A stretch of 64,000 nt of DNA. It comes from Oopsacas minuta (taxonomy: Eukaryota; Porifera; Hexactinellida; Lyssacinosida; Leucopsacidae). The stretch spans positions 248,001 to 312,000 of the forward strand of contig JAKMXF010000310.1 of assembly GCA_024704765.1 (NCBI GenBank). Direction: 5' to 3'. The translations under genes were made by a program, and so were the position numbers. Shown here piece by piece: positions 23,928 to 35,149 of the stretch. Numbering within the stretch: position 1 is the stretch's first letter; the number at the start of each line of letters is the position of its first letter. Below the pieces are notes generated by a model, which saw nothing but the letters and a program-made list of their open reading frames with translations, searched no databases and was not told where the DNA came from.

Positions 23928-24854
23928 TTACACAACAGGATATAATTCTCTAATGCACTTGACGATGCTGTTTAGGATGTTTCCTTTATTCTTTCTTCTC
24001 CAACAAGACTCGATAAGGTGGGATTCTAGCAATTCAGGATTTGTTGTTTGGCCTCTTCTTTGCCTTTTCTTGACCACACCCCAAGCGTTTTCTATCCCTT
24101 GTGTATGGGTACCGTTAATTGGATCCACAAAATTCTCAGAATGGTTCACAGTGTGATGATCGTAGCCTGCAGCTGGGACAACATTATAAGCAGCCCATTC
24201 GTCTGAGTGGATGGTAGTTCCAGGTAATGCATATCGCTGAATGATGGGAAGTAGGGTTGCACCTGAGCAATCGGGAACTGGAATCATCAGTACGTTATCA
24301 GTACCTTGCTCATATATACCGAAAACCCATTGACCAGTGAGTAATCTACCACGGTTATATTTTCGTCTCCCAAATTTCGATTCATCAATCTCCACCACTG
24401 TACCGGGCCCACCTATTGGCTCCTGATTTATTATTAGATCCTCAATGCAAACATCTCTCATAAAATTCTTCCAGTTCACAACAGTATTCGGAGACCATTG
24501 CAATTGTTTCTCAAGAAATGCGTGTGACTGTATATCTTCACTCCAAAAATACAAGAACTGCATTAGTGAGGAAAGAGATAGGTTTGAACCATTGAAGAAA
24601 GACTCATAACGAAGTGAACAGGTTGTCTTACACGCTCTACATCTCCATTTCTTATTGTCCTTAGAATCGGTAAATGTACCTACATACATTATTGAGCCGC
24701 ATCTGCACTGGACTCCTCGTGGTAACAAGCCATAATGCTTAAACCAATCTATAGTATTTTCCAGAGAAGAAGACAACTGAAAGAGATCAGACAGTAAAAA
24801 GCTTGCTGAAATGTCAGGAATAATCAAGGGTTCGAGTAATATTGTGTGGTCCAT
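23928..24854 (-). CDS. Merlin transposase (IS1595/ISXO2-like DDE), 308 aa
   Basis: Intact frame from a real ATG. An N-terminal zinc ribbon is visible (Cys50, Cys52, Cys72, Cys75; CRCG...CRAC), then a helical region, then the ISXO2-like DDE fold: first Asp in VEIDESKFGRRK (D157), second in TIHSDEWAAYN (D218), and the Glu in GTHTQGIENAWGVVK (E255). The HHTVNHSENFVDP stretch before the Glu is typical of this group. This family cuts and pastes DNA and makes 8-9-bp duplications, matching the flanks. All catalytic residues are present, so it could be active. No intron, which suits a transposon gene. Length is normal for Merlin. Confidence 0.95.
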   Translation of the reverse strand: MDHTILLEPLIIPDISASFLLSDLFQLSSSLENTIDWFKHYGLLPRGVQCRCGSIMYVGTFTDSKDNKKWRCRACKTTCSLRYESFFNGSNLSLSSLMQFLYFWSEDIQSHAFLEKQLQWSPNTVVNWKNFMRDVCIEDLIINQEPIGGPGTVVEIDESKFGRRKYNRGRLLTGQWVFGIYEQGTDNVLMIPVPDCSGATLLPIIQRYALPGTTIHSDEWAAYNVVPAAGYDHHTVNHSENFVDPINGTHTQGIENAWGVVKKRQRRGQTTNPELLESHLIESCWRRKNKGNILNSIVKCIRELYPVV

Positions 24855-25203
24855 TGTGGTTTGAATGATAGTAGTATATTACAAAATAATGTACGAAAGG
24901 TCTTTATATACTAACATACATTACAACCCATTCACATTTTTGGAATGCTTTTTACTTAAGCGACACAATTAAAGCTTAGATTATGTGGTTGTTTGTGGTC
25001 AACATTGTATTGCACAGTGTTACTTGAGTATAATTTGTTCAAAGGAATGTAGATTTTTATTAGTGATAGAAAATCATAGTGATATCAAGTTACTATTAAC
25101 GATTAACTATACGACGAGTAGTACGTATATTCAATTCATATACTATGATTATTGAATTGTTGGGAATTTCAGTCAAATCATACACAGGTATAATATAACC
25201 TAA

Positions 25204-25278
25204 AGCCCACCATACACGATGCAATTTTGTTGCATAAAACAGTTGCAATCAATCAAGTTGCATGGTGTATTGTGGGCT
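25204..25278. mobile_element. 75-bp PIF/Harbinger-like element nested in Merlin
   Basis: AGCCCACCATACACGATGCA and the inverse TGCATGGTGTATTGTGGGCT form almost the whole element, with TAA on both sides. A TWA target duplication is the PIF/Harbinger habit. A related sequence (CCCATCATACACAATGCAA) occurs near 63420. Confidence 0.75.
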
Positions 25279-26414
25279 TAACAATGCACGTATTTCCTAT
25301 GGAAATTCCTTTAGCCAATCTGAAAAATATATTGTGAATCAGTGCTGGAACCCAATTTGCACAAACTACATTATAACCACACTGACTTTAGCAAAGAATG
25401 TGTAAATTATGAGCAAAATATGTTAACTTGGAACATGGGTGAGGGATGGCGCTGGTAAACAAGGGCATAGATCCATAAATTATGGGACGAATTGTAAAAT
25501 CTTGTGATTTGGTACGAAAATGATCGTAAAATCCGTACATCATCGCAAATTATTCAAAAGTAGGGGGACACTTCCTCCTCCGTCCCCCTGGGAATTACGC
25601 CCATGGTAGCATGTTACGCCACTTTGTATCCGGAAACTTACTGTATAGCTGTAATGGGGACTGTGAGGCTAGTAACAAACATCTAGAATCATTAAGTAAA
25701 GAAGCCGCATGTACAGATATACTAAACAACTAATATGTATCACCAACAGAGTAAATTTGGCGATACTGAAATGTCTTTATCATTCATCTTAGTTCAAGAT
25801 GTGTTTTTCTAAGCAACAAATGAATCCTAGTTAAGATATCTTTGAAATGTACTTGATGATTATTTGGCAACATTAATAGTGCATAACACCTATTGTTAGG
25901 ATAGCTGGATGTGGTCCAAGTGGTATTTTTTGGCTAGATGAGGCCAAGACCTACCGTTTTCCTTTTTAAAGCTAAGCGATGCGAATTATAGTTTTCGAGA
26001 TATACAGTGTGACCAGGTTTTCGCCCCTTTGGGAACCAGGCCACACCAGGTTTAAATTGACCGTTCTTAATAGTAATAACTACAAATTACGCAAACTAAT
26101 AAATTCATAAAAGAATCAATCAACTGACGCAAGCGTTGATAACCGCAAGATTGATTATATGTGCATTCCTATGGTAGTTTGTATAGAATTCATCAGCATT
26201 ATTTCAGTATAGTAGCTAATACAATTTTCTCCATAGGATTTGGCTTATTTAGGAGATTTTTCGTAACTTCGTCAGTTTCCATCCGATTTTTGAGTTCGAA
26301 AGCTCTATCAGCTTTTCTCAACGAGTTCTTCAACGGTGCATATAGCGATTTTTGACTACATTAAAAAAGTTGGGGGGGGTGTCGGATTCTATAGTTGTAC
26401 CTATAATATACCTA

Positions 26415-26569
26415 CAGTAAAACCCCCAAAATCGAACACCTCCAGTAAACATCTCCAAAAAGATGAACACCTGATATCGGTCCCAAATATTTTCCATTGC
26501 TGCACACAATGTCATAAAAAGTGAATATCTTGGCTGGTCCAAAGGTTTTCACTTCCAGAAGGTTTACTG
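26415..26569. mobile_element. Tc1/mariner-like miniature element
   Basis: 155 bp, TA-flanked. CAGTAAAACCCCCAAAAT on the left, AGAAGGTTTACTG on the right; same family as 22019-22145. It lies only a few bases outside the Merlin target duplication. Confidence 0.75.
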
Positions 26570-26990
26570 TATTACTACTAAAAGATTGAATTTTTTGAGA
26601 ACCTCAAAATCAAATCATTTTGTGGCCCTTTATAATAAAAGAAAATTCAATGAAAATTGGAATTATGTAACTAATAAATACGGGAAAGTGACTGAAACTA
26701 TAGGTCGTAATGGGTAAAATTGAAAGTTTCAAACCCGAAAAAACCCAATCTGGTTGGACTTCTGATAGGAACAGAATATTTCGTTTATTATTTTAGAAGG
26801 CATAATACAGTAGTGGCACACTTTGGCCAATCTTATATAAAAATAATAAAAGTACATATATGATTAGAAATAATTAGCCTATTCGATCAAAGATTATATT
26901 GACTATTAAGATATAAAAGGTTGCGAATAAGATGGGGTATTCGAGAAAAATATATAAGATATGAGAAGAGTGACGTCATATAGTGTAAGG

Positions 26991-29900
26991 CTATAAGTAT
27001 ACAGGATTGATAGAGGGAGGTACTCCTCGGATAGGTTGGTATTGATCTACCCTATCTACCATCTTGATACAGTCTACTATTGGACACACAGACACACACA
27101 GAGTACAACCAGTACAATCAGCTGTTACATGAGGAAGGTGAGTTTGTGGATCAAATGTTATAGATTGATAGCCTGAGTCGTTACAGACCATGTAACACTT
27201 GCCACAGTTTATACACATGTCCTCTTCTATCAGGGCTACAACTTGTTCCGTATTACTCAGGTCTCCGTATGTACCGATCAGAGGGAGAGCTCGTCCTATC
27301 TGCTCCTTAATAGAAGAAATAGGTTTGTTGGGTTGAAACAGTTTCCTCTTGGGGAGAATGTTATCCTCCAAAAGTGAAGACGTCTTCTTGATATCAGAAA
27401 GCTTCTCACTTCGTATTCTAGAATATTCTCCAAAGTTAGGCACATTATTCCCGATCTCTTTCTCCAGCCTAACAGACACAGGCTTTCCTTTCTGATGACG
27501 TAATGTAGGTACAGACTGACCAGTCCATTCAGCCAATTCTTGTACAGACTGTTTGTATAGTAGCGCCTTCAGTCCTGATAGATAGTCATCCACTACAGTG
27601 AAGTCTTGGTTCTGAATAGCAGAACACACCTGCAGAACTGAAGCACCTGTTTGTAGGAACTGCAGTCCTACTTCAGCGCTGTCTATGCCACCTGCAGCCA
27701 TTATAGGGAAACCAGGGATAGCACGTGCAATAGAAGACACTATCTTGAGTGCTATTGGCCTGGTAGCATTTCCAGACATGCCTCCATACGTGGTACGCTT
27801 GGCTCGTCCTACAGCTGGCCATGCTACAGCCTCACTAGTGAGTCCCATCAGTCCAGACACAGTGTTAATAGCTGTCACACCATCTGCCCCACCCTCTTTA
27901 GCTGCCATAGCTATCTCTATAGCCTCTGTTATATTAGGAGTTATCTTGGCGAAGAAAGGAATTTTGACTGTCTCTCTCACCCATCTGCATATGTTCCTGA
28001 CGAGTTCTGGATCCTGTCCACAAGCAAGACCCATCCCTCGTTCACCCATTCCATGGGGACAGGAAAGGTTCAGCTCCAGAGCATCAGCCCCAGCCTCTAC
28101 ACTCTTCTTAGCTAGTTGCGTCCAATCTTCTCGTGAATATCCACACATTATACTTGCTACGACGATTTGTTTGGGAAAATCCTTCTTTAGTTGGTTGATA
28201 CACATGAGCCAGTAAGCAGCTGTCTTTTCTGTGATAAGCTCAATATTCAAGAATGAGCCTTGGCCTGGTCCGAATGAGTGTCCTGAAGTTGTTCCTCTCA
28301 CAATACGAGGAGACACATTTGTAATCAAGTCCTTATCCAAACTGAAAGTCTTTGTTACAGCAAATGACCATCCAGCCTGGAAGGCCCTCCTGATCATAGC
28401 AGCAGAAGTGGCAGGAGTTGCAGAAGCTAGACCGAATGGATTCAAGAAGTGGAGTCCTGCCATATCAACTGACAAATCTATTGTATCGACAGGAGTGTAG
28501 AACTTAGGCAGAGCAGGTTCAGGAGGGATGAAAATGCCATGAAGAGACTGTAGATATTTGTGCATGAACCAAGCTGCTTGCTTTCCATCATTCACACACT
28601 CCACTGTAGTCTGAGACACGCCCCCCAGATCTCCCCCTAGATACACACCTGGTACAGGTGTCTCCATTGTCTCTTTGTTCACCTCTGGAAAGCCCTGAGT
28701 ATCGAACTGTACTGGAGACATCGCAGCCTTTAGCTCCTCACTCTGTAGACTGGAGCCGAATGCGGAAATAATGTAACTAGCCTTTATACGTACAATCTCA
28801 TCGCTCAGTTCTAGCCAGCTCCCGTCGTCTTGCTGCTCAGTGCGACAGAACTCCATGCCCAGGATCTTGTCTCCTACCCTGAGGACACTCTTGGGGGAGA
28901 GGAAGGGGATGAACTCACACATCTCATCTCTGGCTACCTCCATCTCTTCTGGTACCGCTCTGATCGTAGTGAATCCCTTTCTAAATATGATATACACCCT
29001 CTTAGCACCACATCTGAGTGCTGAAGTAGCACAGTCAAACGCAGTGTCTCCTGCTCCCAGCACAATAACCTTACCATTCATCTGCGGTAGACTCTGCTTA
29101 CAGCTGCACATTCCGCGCTTGCTAGCACTAGCCACCAAAGGGAGGAATTCTTTTGAGGTGTAGAAACCGTTCTCTGCAGTTAGACCATCAAAGATAGGGA
29201 TCTTCTTAGGGGAGGGAAGTCCAATTCCGATAAACACACCCTCGTGACCTGATTCCATCAGAGACTGGAGAGAGAAACCGTTCTCGCCAAGACTCTTCCC
29301 TCGCTCTACTCTCACCCCGAGGTCTTTCATCAGCTCCACCTCATACGTCACTACTTCTAGAGGCAGACGGAACTCAGGAATCTCAGAACTGCTCAGACCT
29401 CCAACAAACTCCTCCTTCTCATACACAGTCAGGTTCTGGTATCCCAGACGAGCTAGAAAGGTTGCACAAGAGATGGAGGCGGGTCCACAGCCGATGAGTG
29501 CCACTTTAGCCTGATAACTGTCAGGTAACTCTGTGAGAGGTGGGAGAGAGGGATCACGAATCTGTGGCAATCCCATCTCCTTGAATACCTCTGTAGCGAA
29601 TTGCTGGAGACCGCCGATATTGATTGGACCCTCTTCAGTGGCATCGAGATTGCACCCACCCACACACAGGTCACTCGTGGGACACACCATCCCACAGGTG
29701 AGTCCCAGGGGGTTGTCAGAGAAGATAGCCTGGGCTGCTCCGTAGTAATTCTTGGTAGCAATGCTGGAAATAAAGGCTTTAATGTCGATCTGAGTGGGAC
29801 AGCTTTTCTGACAGGGAGCATCTGCACATTTGAGACATCTATTAGCTTCACGCAGAGCACCACGCTCACTCAAGGTAGTGTGCTTTACATCATCAAAGTT

Positions 29901-30092
29901 ATTCGTGAGACTTGTACAAGAGTTGCATTCCTTGTCTGTGTTACGTTTCCAATGTCTTCTTGAGTTCTTTGTTTGTGACGTGGACACGAGAGAAGCGTGT
30001 TGTTTGATTCGAGGATTGAGAGTAAGTAGATTCTCTATGTCAGGAGGGTCTCTAGTGAGGTTTTGATAAGTACTCATGCTAGAATCATGCAT
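26991..30092 (-). CDS. DPYD: Dihydropyrimidine dehydrogenase (NADP+), intron-free, 1033 aa
   Basis: Full-length match in layout to animal DPYD. An N-terminal iron-sulfur region ([14 protein letters not shown] and [15 protein letters not shown]), an FAD/NADPH oxidoreductase half ([39 protein letters not shown]), the FMN barrel ([34 protein letters not shown] with the catalytic Cys near residue 678), and a C-terminal 2x[4Fe-4S] domain ([11 protein letters not shown] and [12 protein letters not shown]). The enzyme reduces uracil and thymine with NADPH, the first step of pyrimidine breakdown, in the cytosol. The most upstream Met begins at 30092; the Met five codons later is equally possible. Vertebrate DPYD has more than 20 exons; here there is none, with no poly-A tract or target duplication seen to show retroposition. 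All cofactor ligands look intact. Confidence 0.98.
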   Translation of the reverse strand: MHDSSMSTYQNLTRDPPDIENLLTLNPRIKQHASLVSTSQTKNSRRHWKRNTDKECNSCTSLTNNFDDVKHTTLSERGALREANRCLKCADAPCQKSCPTQIDIKAFISSIATKNYYGAAQAIFSDNPLGLTCGMVCPTSDLCVGGCNLDATEEGPINIGGLQQFATEVFKEMGLPQIRDPSLPPLTELPDSYQAKVALIGCGPASISCATFLARLGYQNLTVYEKEEFVGGLSSSEIPEFRLPLEVVTYEVELMKDLGVRVERGKSLGENGFSLQSLMESGHEGVFIGIGLPSPKKIPIFDGLTAENGFYTSKEFLPLVASASKRGMCSCKQSLPQMNGKVIVLGAGDTAFDCATSALRCGAKRVYIIFRKGFTTIRAVPEEMEVARDEMCEFIPFLSPKSVLRVGDKILGMEFCRTEQQDDGSWLELSDEIVRIKASYIISAFGSSLQSEELKAAMSPVQFDTQGFPEVNKETMETPVPGVYLGGDLGGVSQTTVECVNDGKQAAWFMHKYLQSLHGIFIPPEPALPKFYTPVDTIDLSVDMAGLHFLNPFGLASATPATSAAMIRRAFQAGWSFAVTKTFSLDKDLITNVSPRIVRGTTSGHSFGPGQGSFLNIELITEKTAAYWLMCINQLKKDFPKQIVVASIMCGYSREDWTQLAKKSVEAGADALELNLSCPHGMGERGMGLACGQDPELVRNICRWVRETVKIPFFAKITPNITEAIEIAMAAKEGGADGVTAINTVSGLMGLTSEAVAWPAVGRAKRTTYGGMSGNATRPIALKIVSSIARAIPGFPIMAAGGIDSAEVGLQFLQTGASVLQVCSAIQNQDFTVVDDYLSGLKALLYKQSVQELAEWTGQSVPTLRHQKGKPVSVRLEKEIGNNVPNFGEYSRIRSEKLSDIKKTSSLLEDNILPKRKLFQPNKPISSIKEQIGRALPLIGTYGDLSNTEQVVALIEEDMCINCGKCYMVCNDSGYQSITFDPQTHLPHVTADCTGCTLCVSVCPIVDCIKMVDRVDQYQPIRGVPPSINPVYL

Positions 30093-30898
30093 ACAAATAA
30101 ACTGAGTAGAGGTCGCAATGGACTGAATTTTTGGTCCGAGCCCGGCAAACCCGACCCGACACTCATCCCCATCTCTAAAACGCTAGTGATAAAGGGACAC
30201 TAGCAGGAACGTCGCCAGGATTTTTCACATAGGAGGAGGGGGGCAAATAAATTACCGGGGGGGGTACGAAGTTCCAAGTGACAGGACGATGGGCAAGGGG
30301 TTTCACGGATTTAGCAGGAGCATGCCCAGTGGCGGATCAATAAATTTTTAGTTCGGTAGAACCATCCAGCGGAACAGTTGCGTTGCGTGACTTTGATATA
30401 TAGGGGGGCACAAATTCAATCTGGTTGTCAACAAGTTCTAGATGTTTCCTACCAGATTGAATTTGTGTACCCCAGATTTCAAAGCCTATGGGCGCTTTAA
30501 ACAATCAGTAAGGTCCAAGAGCCAAACAACTGAAAGAAATAACGTATGGTCTGCAATTTCCCCAGAAAGTTGTTTTTTCTGGTCGAGTAAAGTGTAGCTC
30601 GGAGAATATTTGGGGGGGGCAATCACATATGCACGACGCTACTGCAGCTGGGGGTCTGGGGTGCTGTAGGTCTTCCAGTCGTGATGGGGCGTAGCCCTTG
30701 GACAACAAGCTATAATAGCTACTACATTAATTACCTTTGTACTGCCACGTAGGTTTGAATCTTGAAACGATTTCTCAGCTATATTTTAGGAATAAATAGT
30801 GAAATCTTTAAACAAACAACGAGAAGTTATCAATTATTATATCAATGGAGGCATCGACCGGAAAAATAGTACGATAATCATTGAACAGTAAATCGACA
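30093..30898. repeat. Spacer with transposon fragments and a hairpin
   Basis: About 30190-30330 is a G-rich degenerate element with an ACGTCGCCAGG end. At about 30405-30472, GGGGGCACAAATTCAATCTGG and CCAGATTGAATTTGTGTACCCC style inverted arms form a hairpin. About 30600-30710 resembles other G-rich repeats. No gene seen. Confidence 0.5.
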
Positions 30899-31735
30899 TC
30901 AGAAACTGGAACATAGGAAGAGGAATGTGGAAGAGAAGTGATCGGTGTCATAACTGGATTGAGTTCGAATATATTTTTCTTCCGGGACTTTTCTTAAATT
31001 TCTTGGGAACAACGCGAGGAGTCTTCTGAGGGCTAATATGGGGAGATCTGTCTCGGACGCCATTAACAGGTTCCTCTGGGTTGTCATTCCTCCTATAACC
31101 TCGAATAATCCGGCATAGAGTCTTTTGTTGGAATGTTTAATATTCTTATATTCCACATCTCTCGGCCAGAATGAAGGTACAAGAGATGCGTCCTTCCAGA
31201 AGGACACATTCTTTCCTAAAATGTAATGCTTAATCACAGCGTTAAACTAAGGCGAGTATGAAGAACGGTATCTTCGCACCGAATTCAAACGAATGTCTAA
31301 AATGTATCATCGTTGAGTCAGCAATTCAGGATAAATTTGGCGTAACATAATCAAGAATATGTACATATAATCGCATAGTCAAGTATTCGTATCTGTCAAT
31401 AAAATAAACTCACCAAGTGAGCGTTTAGTGATCCAAGACACTAGTCTTCGAAGCGTTGGGACACTGTAGCTCTCTAAATTTCCATCTAACTGATCGAGGA
31501 TTTCTTTGTCTTGATTGGACTTCTCACTGTCTGTCTCACGATGTAAACCAACTATTGACCCACAAAATTCATTCTTCTGAGAATGAATCAAATTTTGGAA
31601 ATTCTCAGTCCCCATTGTAGCTAACTTCCCTCTCCGCGTAAATACGACCCCAATACTCTCTCCCGTAATGGAACGTAACTGCTTTAGAGTCGAAGAAAGC
31701 TTCTCCCGAGCATTCGAATTAGTCATTCTAGGCAT
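30899..31735 (-). CDS. Two-exon gene of a local family, 212 aa, possible DNA-binding protein
   Basis: Exons 31735-31414 and 31215-30899 join in phase 1 (donor GTGAGT, acceptor TTTTAG) to give 212 codons plus stop. Exon 1 has STLKQLRSITGESIGVVF then TRRGKL; exon 2 begins KNVSFWKDASLVPSFWP. The same pair of motifs appears at 35440-36092 and, for exon 2, at 38390-38715. I do not recognise the family. The exon 1 block (helix, TGE, short strand, RGKL) faintly resembles the second half of a MADS box, and the tryptophan-proline block of exon 2 recalls NRF1-type domains; both are weak impressions. Rich in charged residues, no signal or membrane segment. Confidence 0.6.
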
Positions 31736-33188
31736 GGCTATTTCTGAAAAAAGTAGAACAATTCAGATAAAACTTGAGTACTCAAAGAAGTGAAATTATA
31801 TAAGTGACGCACAAATATTTGAATATAATGCAAAATCGTGCCCCAGCACTCAAATAAATATATGACCCAGAAGCCTAATTATATATCTACACGTCAGTAA
31901 TTAAGTTTAGTTTCATCTGCCTATAGTATGCTAGTAGCGCATGGCTAGGTACTATTTAATGAGTTCGGCAGATCAATACAAGCTATATCCCTTATTTATG
32001 GGTGAGATTAAATATTATTGAGGGTGACCGAAGCGAGCCGAAATTCTCCAGTTTGCAATTTAAGCCAGGGGGTCCGGTGGCATGCTCAGGGCACGAGTTT
32101 ACCAGGGGGGCGCATAGCCCTCCATGGCGACGTCCCTGGACACTAGTGTTATGGGATTATTTGCTTGCAGGTATTATAATTATTCGGGTTAAAATATACC
32201 AGCCAACAACCACGGGGTGGCCAATAAGTTGGACAACAGTTCTGGAAAAATATAGAAAGTTAGTAACTAATCCTAGGGAAAGAGGTATTAGAATCCCCTG
32301 AGAGCACGCTCCTATGGTTTCTTGTAGGTGTAATATATTGTAAATATATACATATTAGGAATTGTAAATATTTTGTTTATTTACAATTTCAGGTTCAGCA
32401 GGATCTGGATCAGTAGACATATGCACTAGGGCCGTTGACGAATCCTCGTTATCTAAGATCCAGGTATCGAATCCTTGGGCACAGAATACCCGGGTATAAC
32501 CGGGTACCCGAGTATTTGAATTACAGTGGGGTTACATGCTTATTTTCTTACCAGAAAAGCACGATAAGTCGAATATTTCAGGATCAAATTTGTCATGTTC
32601 TCTACCCATTATACTACAATATATGTTAGCCAATCAAACTAAATAGCAATATGATTTAATACAATGGCTAATTAAAAACCTATCGCATTATCTTGTCATC
32701 AACTAGTAGTAATTATTCTGCCAGTCCACTATTTTGTAGTATTCTTGAAATGACCTTTGAGAAATACTAATCATCCAAGGAGGCGTCACTTAAACTAGAT
32801 CTTAACATCGTGTTGAAAGGCCTGCTGCGGAAAATGCACTTTCAGCTTCTACACTGGTAGGAGGGATAGTATATAGGGACTATGCTATTTCTTGTATAAT
32901 ATTATATTACCCGAGTACCCGAGGCTTCAATTACCCGGGTATCGAATATTAATGGAAATTTTGGAACCGGGTTCCACCACTAATATGTACAGAAGACATC
33001 AAAGAGAAAACCTCTCAACAACATAATTTCTGTGAATAGTGCTCGCAGAACCCCAGAATGAAGCGAAATACAACGCGCCCTTGAATATAGTGCGCAGATT
33101 GAGAGCGGCTAAATTAAAGGAACGCGGGCGTACTATTCAAGGAAATACGCTATTTTAAAGGGGTATTTATTACACTACTCGAATGCGC
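31736..33188. other. Spacer with transposon fragments, no gene seen
   Basis: About 32035-32150 has a CAGGG...GGCGACGTCCCTGG type degenerate hAT-like piece. About 32450-32960 contains repeated TACCCGGGTA and ACCCGAG words in both orientations (32490-32510, 32910-32945), suggesting a miniature element. About 33045-33180 is G/C-richer and unassigned. Confidence 0.5.
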
Positions 33189-33295
33189 GGGGGCGCTGCA
33201 TTAGGTCGAATTCCGTGTGTTGGCATTAGGTCGAATTTTATATGTATGCATTAGGTCGAATTTCATTGTTTACATTAAATCGAATTCCAATTGTC
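33189..33295. repeat. Left tandem-repeat terminus of the MULE
   Basis: Four head-to-tail copies of GCATTAGGTCGAATT at about 25-bp spacing, the last one degenerate (ACATTAAATCGAATT). Confidence 0.9.
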
Positions 33296-33410
33296 TTATT
33301 CATTAATTGATTAATTTCTAAATAGATGTGAGAATTGAAATTTAATGTGAAATATGAAATGTGTAAAATACTACTTAACCAGGTATTCATTGTAAAATGT
33401 ATAAGAGATG

Positions 33411-34995
33411 TTAATTAAGAAAAATTTGAAATTTGCCTTCAATTATGCCTCTGCACGTTGGACAAGTCTGTTGAAGTTGATCAATTGTGTCACTACACTG
33501 TGTGCAACAATTTGCATGCCTGCAAGGCATGAATACCCATGTGCTGCTCCTTGTTTGTAGGCAAACTACGCATTTATTTGTTTCAATACTACCAAAAGAT
33601 TCAGGCTCCTCTAACATATCAGAATCATCTGAATTAATTGTGTCTTCTAATGAAGTAGCATTGCCTATATAGCAACTAATTCTTTCGAGAAATTGTATGG
33701 GAGAGTAACTCCCACTTAACAGTTTTTCTTTGCAGCGCTTTCGATGTTCATTATTCATTACGTTCTTCTTTTTGCTTGGTCTCGTTATCTCTCTTCCTTC
33801 CTGTATCCAGGCCATTTCATTATCATAGTCAGCAATTATATTGTTAATGACAGTCAAGAAATTCCAAATTCTTGGATGGCTTGATTTTATGATGGACTTT
33901 AATTTTCCATGATAACTTTCTGCTGCATTGTTTGTTACATATTTAAGGTTAAAGATTGACAGTTCTTCAGGACCAATTTTAGTTAGCCACTGCTTCTCAA
34001 AATAATTCAAAAATACTTCAAGTTTCTTCATTTGACTCTGTTGCAACGTTGGAATTTGAAGAAGGTTGTATATTGGAAGAATCAATTCAGCTGGAAGAAA
34101 CGGAATTGCCATAATCTTCTTAACGAATGATGCACATTCCAAATTTCCTCGGCAAGTCGAAGCCAAACCATACTTTTGAGTTTTTCTCCAAATAGCTTGC
34201 GTATAATGGAACCAGCACCCGTTCACCCTAATTCCTGGATAAACTCGCTTGACAGCATTCCGAGCTGCTTGTTCCCAATCTGACATTGCGCAATCCGGTT
34301 CTAGCTGAGGAACAAGTTCTCGTATCTTCTGTATAACTGCCACGTATAGCTCATCATCTTTATTAGTCAGCAAGCAGTGAACGGCTGGAATTGCATGTCT
34401 CCCAACTGTAAGAAAAAGAGTCCACAATTGGTAAAATTGTTTAGGTACGGTGTAGAATGTCCCGTCAAATTGGATATTGGGTAATATCTGCGAGTAGATC
34501 GTATAATTTGTCAGAAAAGAAAATGACAGCTATCCGACCATCTACAATGACAGTAGCCTTATGATTTACTGCAAAGGTTGTTGTGGGTAGAACTTCACTA
34601 AATTCACTAGCAGACTGTGGGATCATAGGTTGTAATATTTTCCTTGTCCGAAACATTGACGATTCACATTCTTTAAATGTGACTTGAGAAGCAGAGGGAT
34701 TTGATCTCGTAACATCGTTGAATATGTGTCTCAGATTGTGTTGCGAGGTTTGAGATGTTGTTTTGCACTGTTTTAATTGCATATACTTCAGCACGATAGT
34801 CTTGTAACCCATGATTATGTTCTGACTTAGGATAAATCAAATTCGTAGCATTTCCAATTTCGCACTTCCTTTACAGCCTTTCCTGAATAGTACACATCTT
34901 AAGTAGAGAATATTTTCTATAGATTTATGACAGAAGTATTTGTAGCCATCAGAGGAGGTGTAACTTTTCCAGTATTACGTTTGTATTGGTCGAAT
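33411..34995 (-). pseudogene. FLYWCH-MULE transposase-RING gene, with several frame changes upstream
   Basis: Order on the minus strand: an FLYWCH-type zinc finger (DGYKYFCHKS, then RKGCKGSAKL, then EHNHG, about 34980-34815), a linker (HIFNDVTRSNPSAS), the MULE core (NIQFDGTFYTVPKQFYQL with the first Asp, MSDWEQAARNAVKRVYPG with the second, CWFHYTQAIW, NNAAESYHGKLKS), and at the end a C3HC4 RING (CVVCLQ...MPCRHANCCTQC...CPTCRGIIEGKFQIFLN, stop at 33411). Frame changes occur near 34860, 34700 and 34450; the last 338 codons are one open frame. The RING resembles those of IAP/Neuralized-type E3 ligases, where the last residues help dimerise. As drawn it cannot make a full transposase unless the shifts are sequence errors. 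Confidence 0.8.
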
Positions 34996-35149
34996 GAATA
35001 TTCCATGATGCACGTACACAATAATGTACATATTATAATCATCATCCAATTTATAATAAATGAACAATAGGAACTGTTAGTATGGATTAAACACCAAAAT
35101 TGTTATTATTAGTAACAAAGTAAAACATTTGAACGAAACCTACTACATG

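Larger units (their letters stand above)
22525..26401 (-). mobile_element. Complete Merlin DNA transposon, 3877 bp, with ~595-bp terminal inverted repeats
   Basis: The left repeat (22525-23118) and right repeat (25806-26401) are almost identical inverted copies starting GGTACAACTATAGAATCCG. The octamer TATAATAT flanks both outer ends (22517-22524, 26402-26409), the 8-bp duplication typical of Merlin. The only gene is the minus-strand transposase at 23928-24854. The near identity of the arms and the intact transposase point to recent insertion. The stretches 23119-23927 and 24855-25805 have no gene; the second hosts a 75-bp PIF-like element. Confidence 0.93.

Noticed and set aside
28840-29163. 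Plus-strand open frames of 60-176 codons across the DPYD locus
   Set aside because: They lie antisense to a strongly conserved gene and have no domain; open only because of its codon composition.
30899-31735. Calling the 212-aa protein a MADS-box or NRF1 protein
   Set aside because: The likeness is limited to spacing of a few residues and could be chance; left as unassigned.
33189-33295. CRISPR-like array (regular 25-bp repeats)
   Set aside because: The eukaryotic context, mirror-image array at 35150-35279 and flanking duplication show that these are transposon ends; spacers are too short and not unique.
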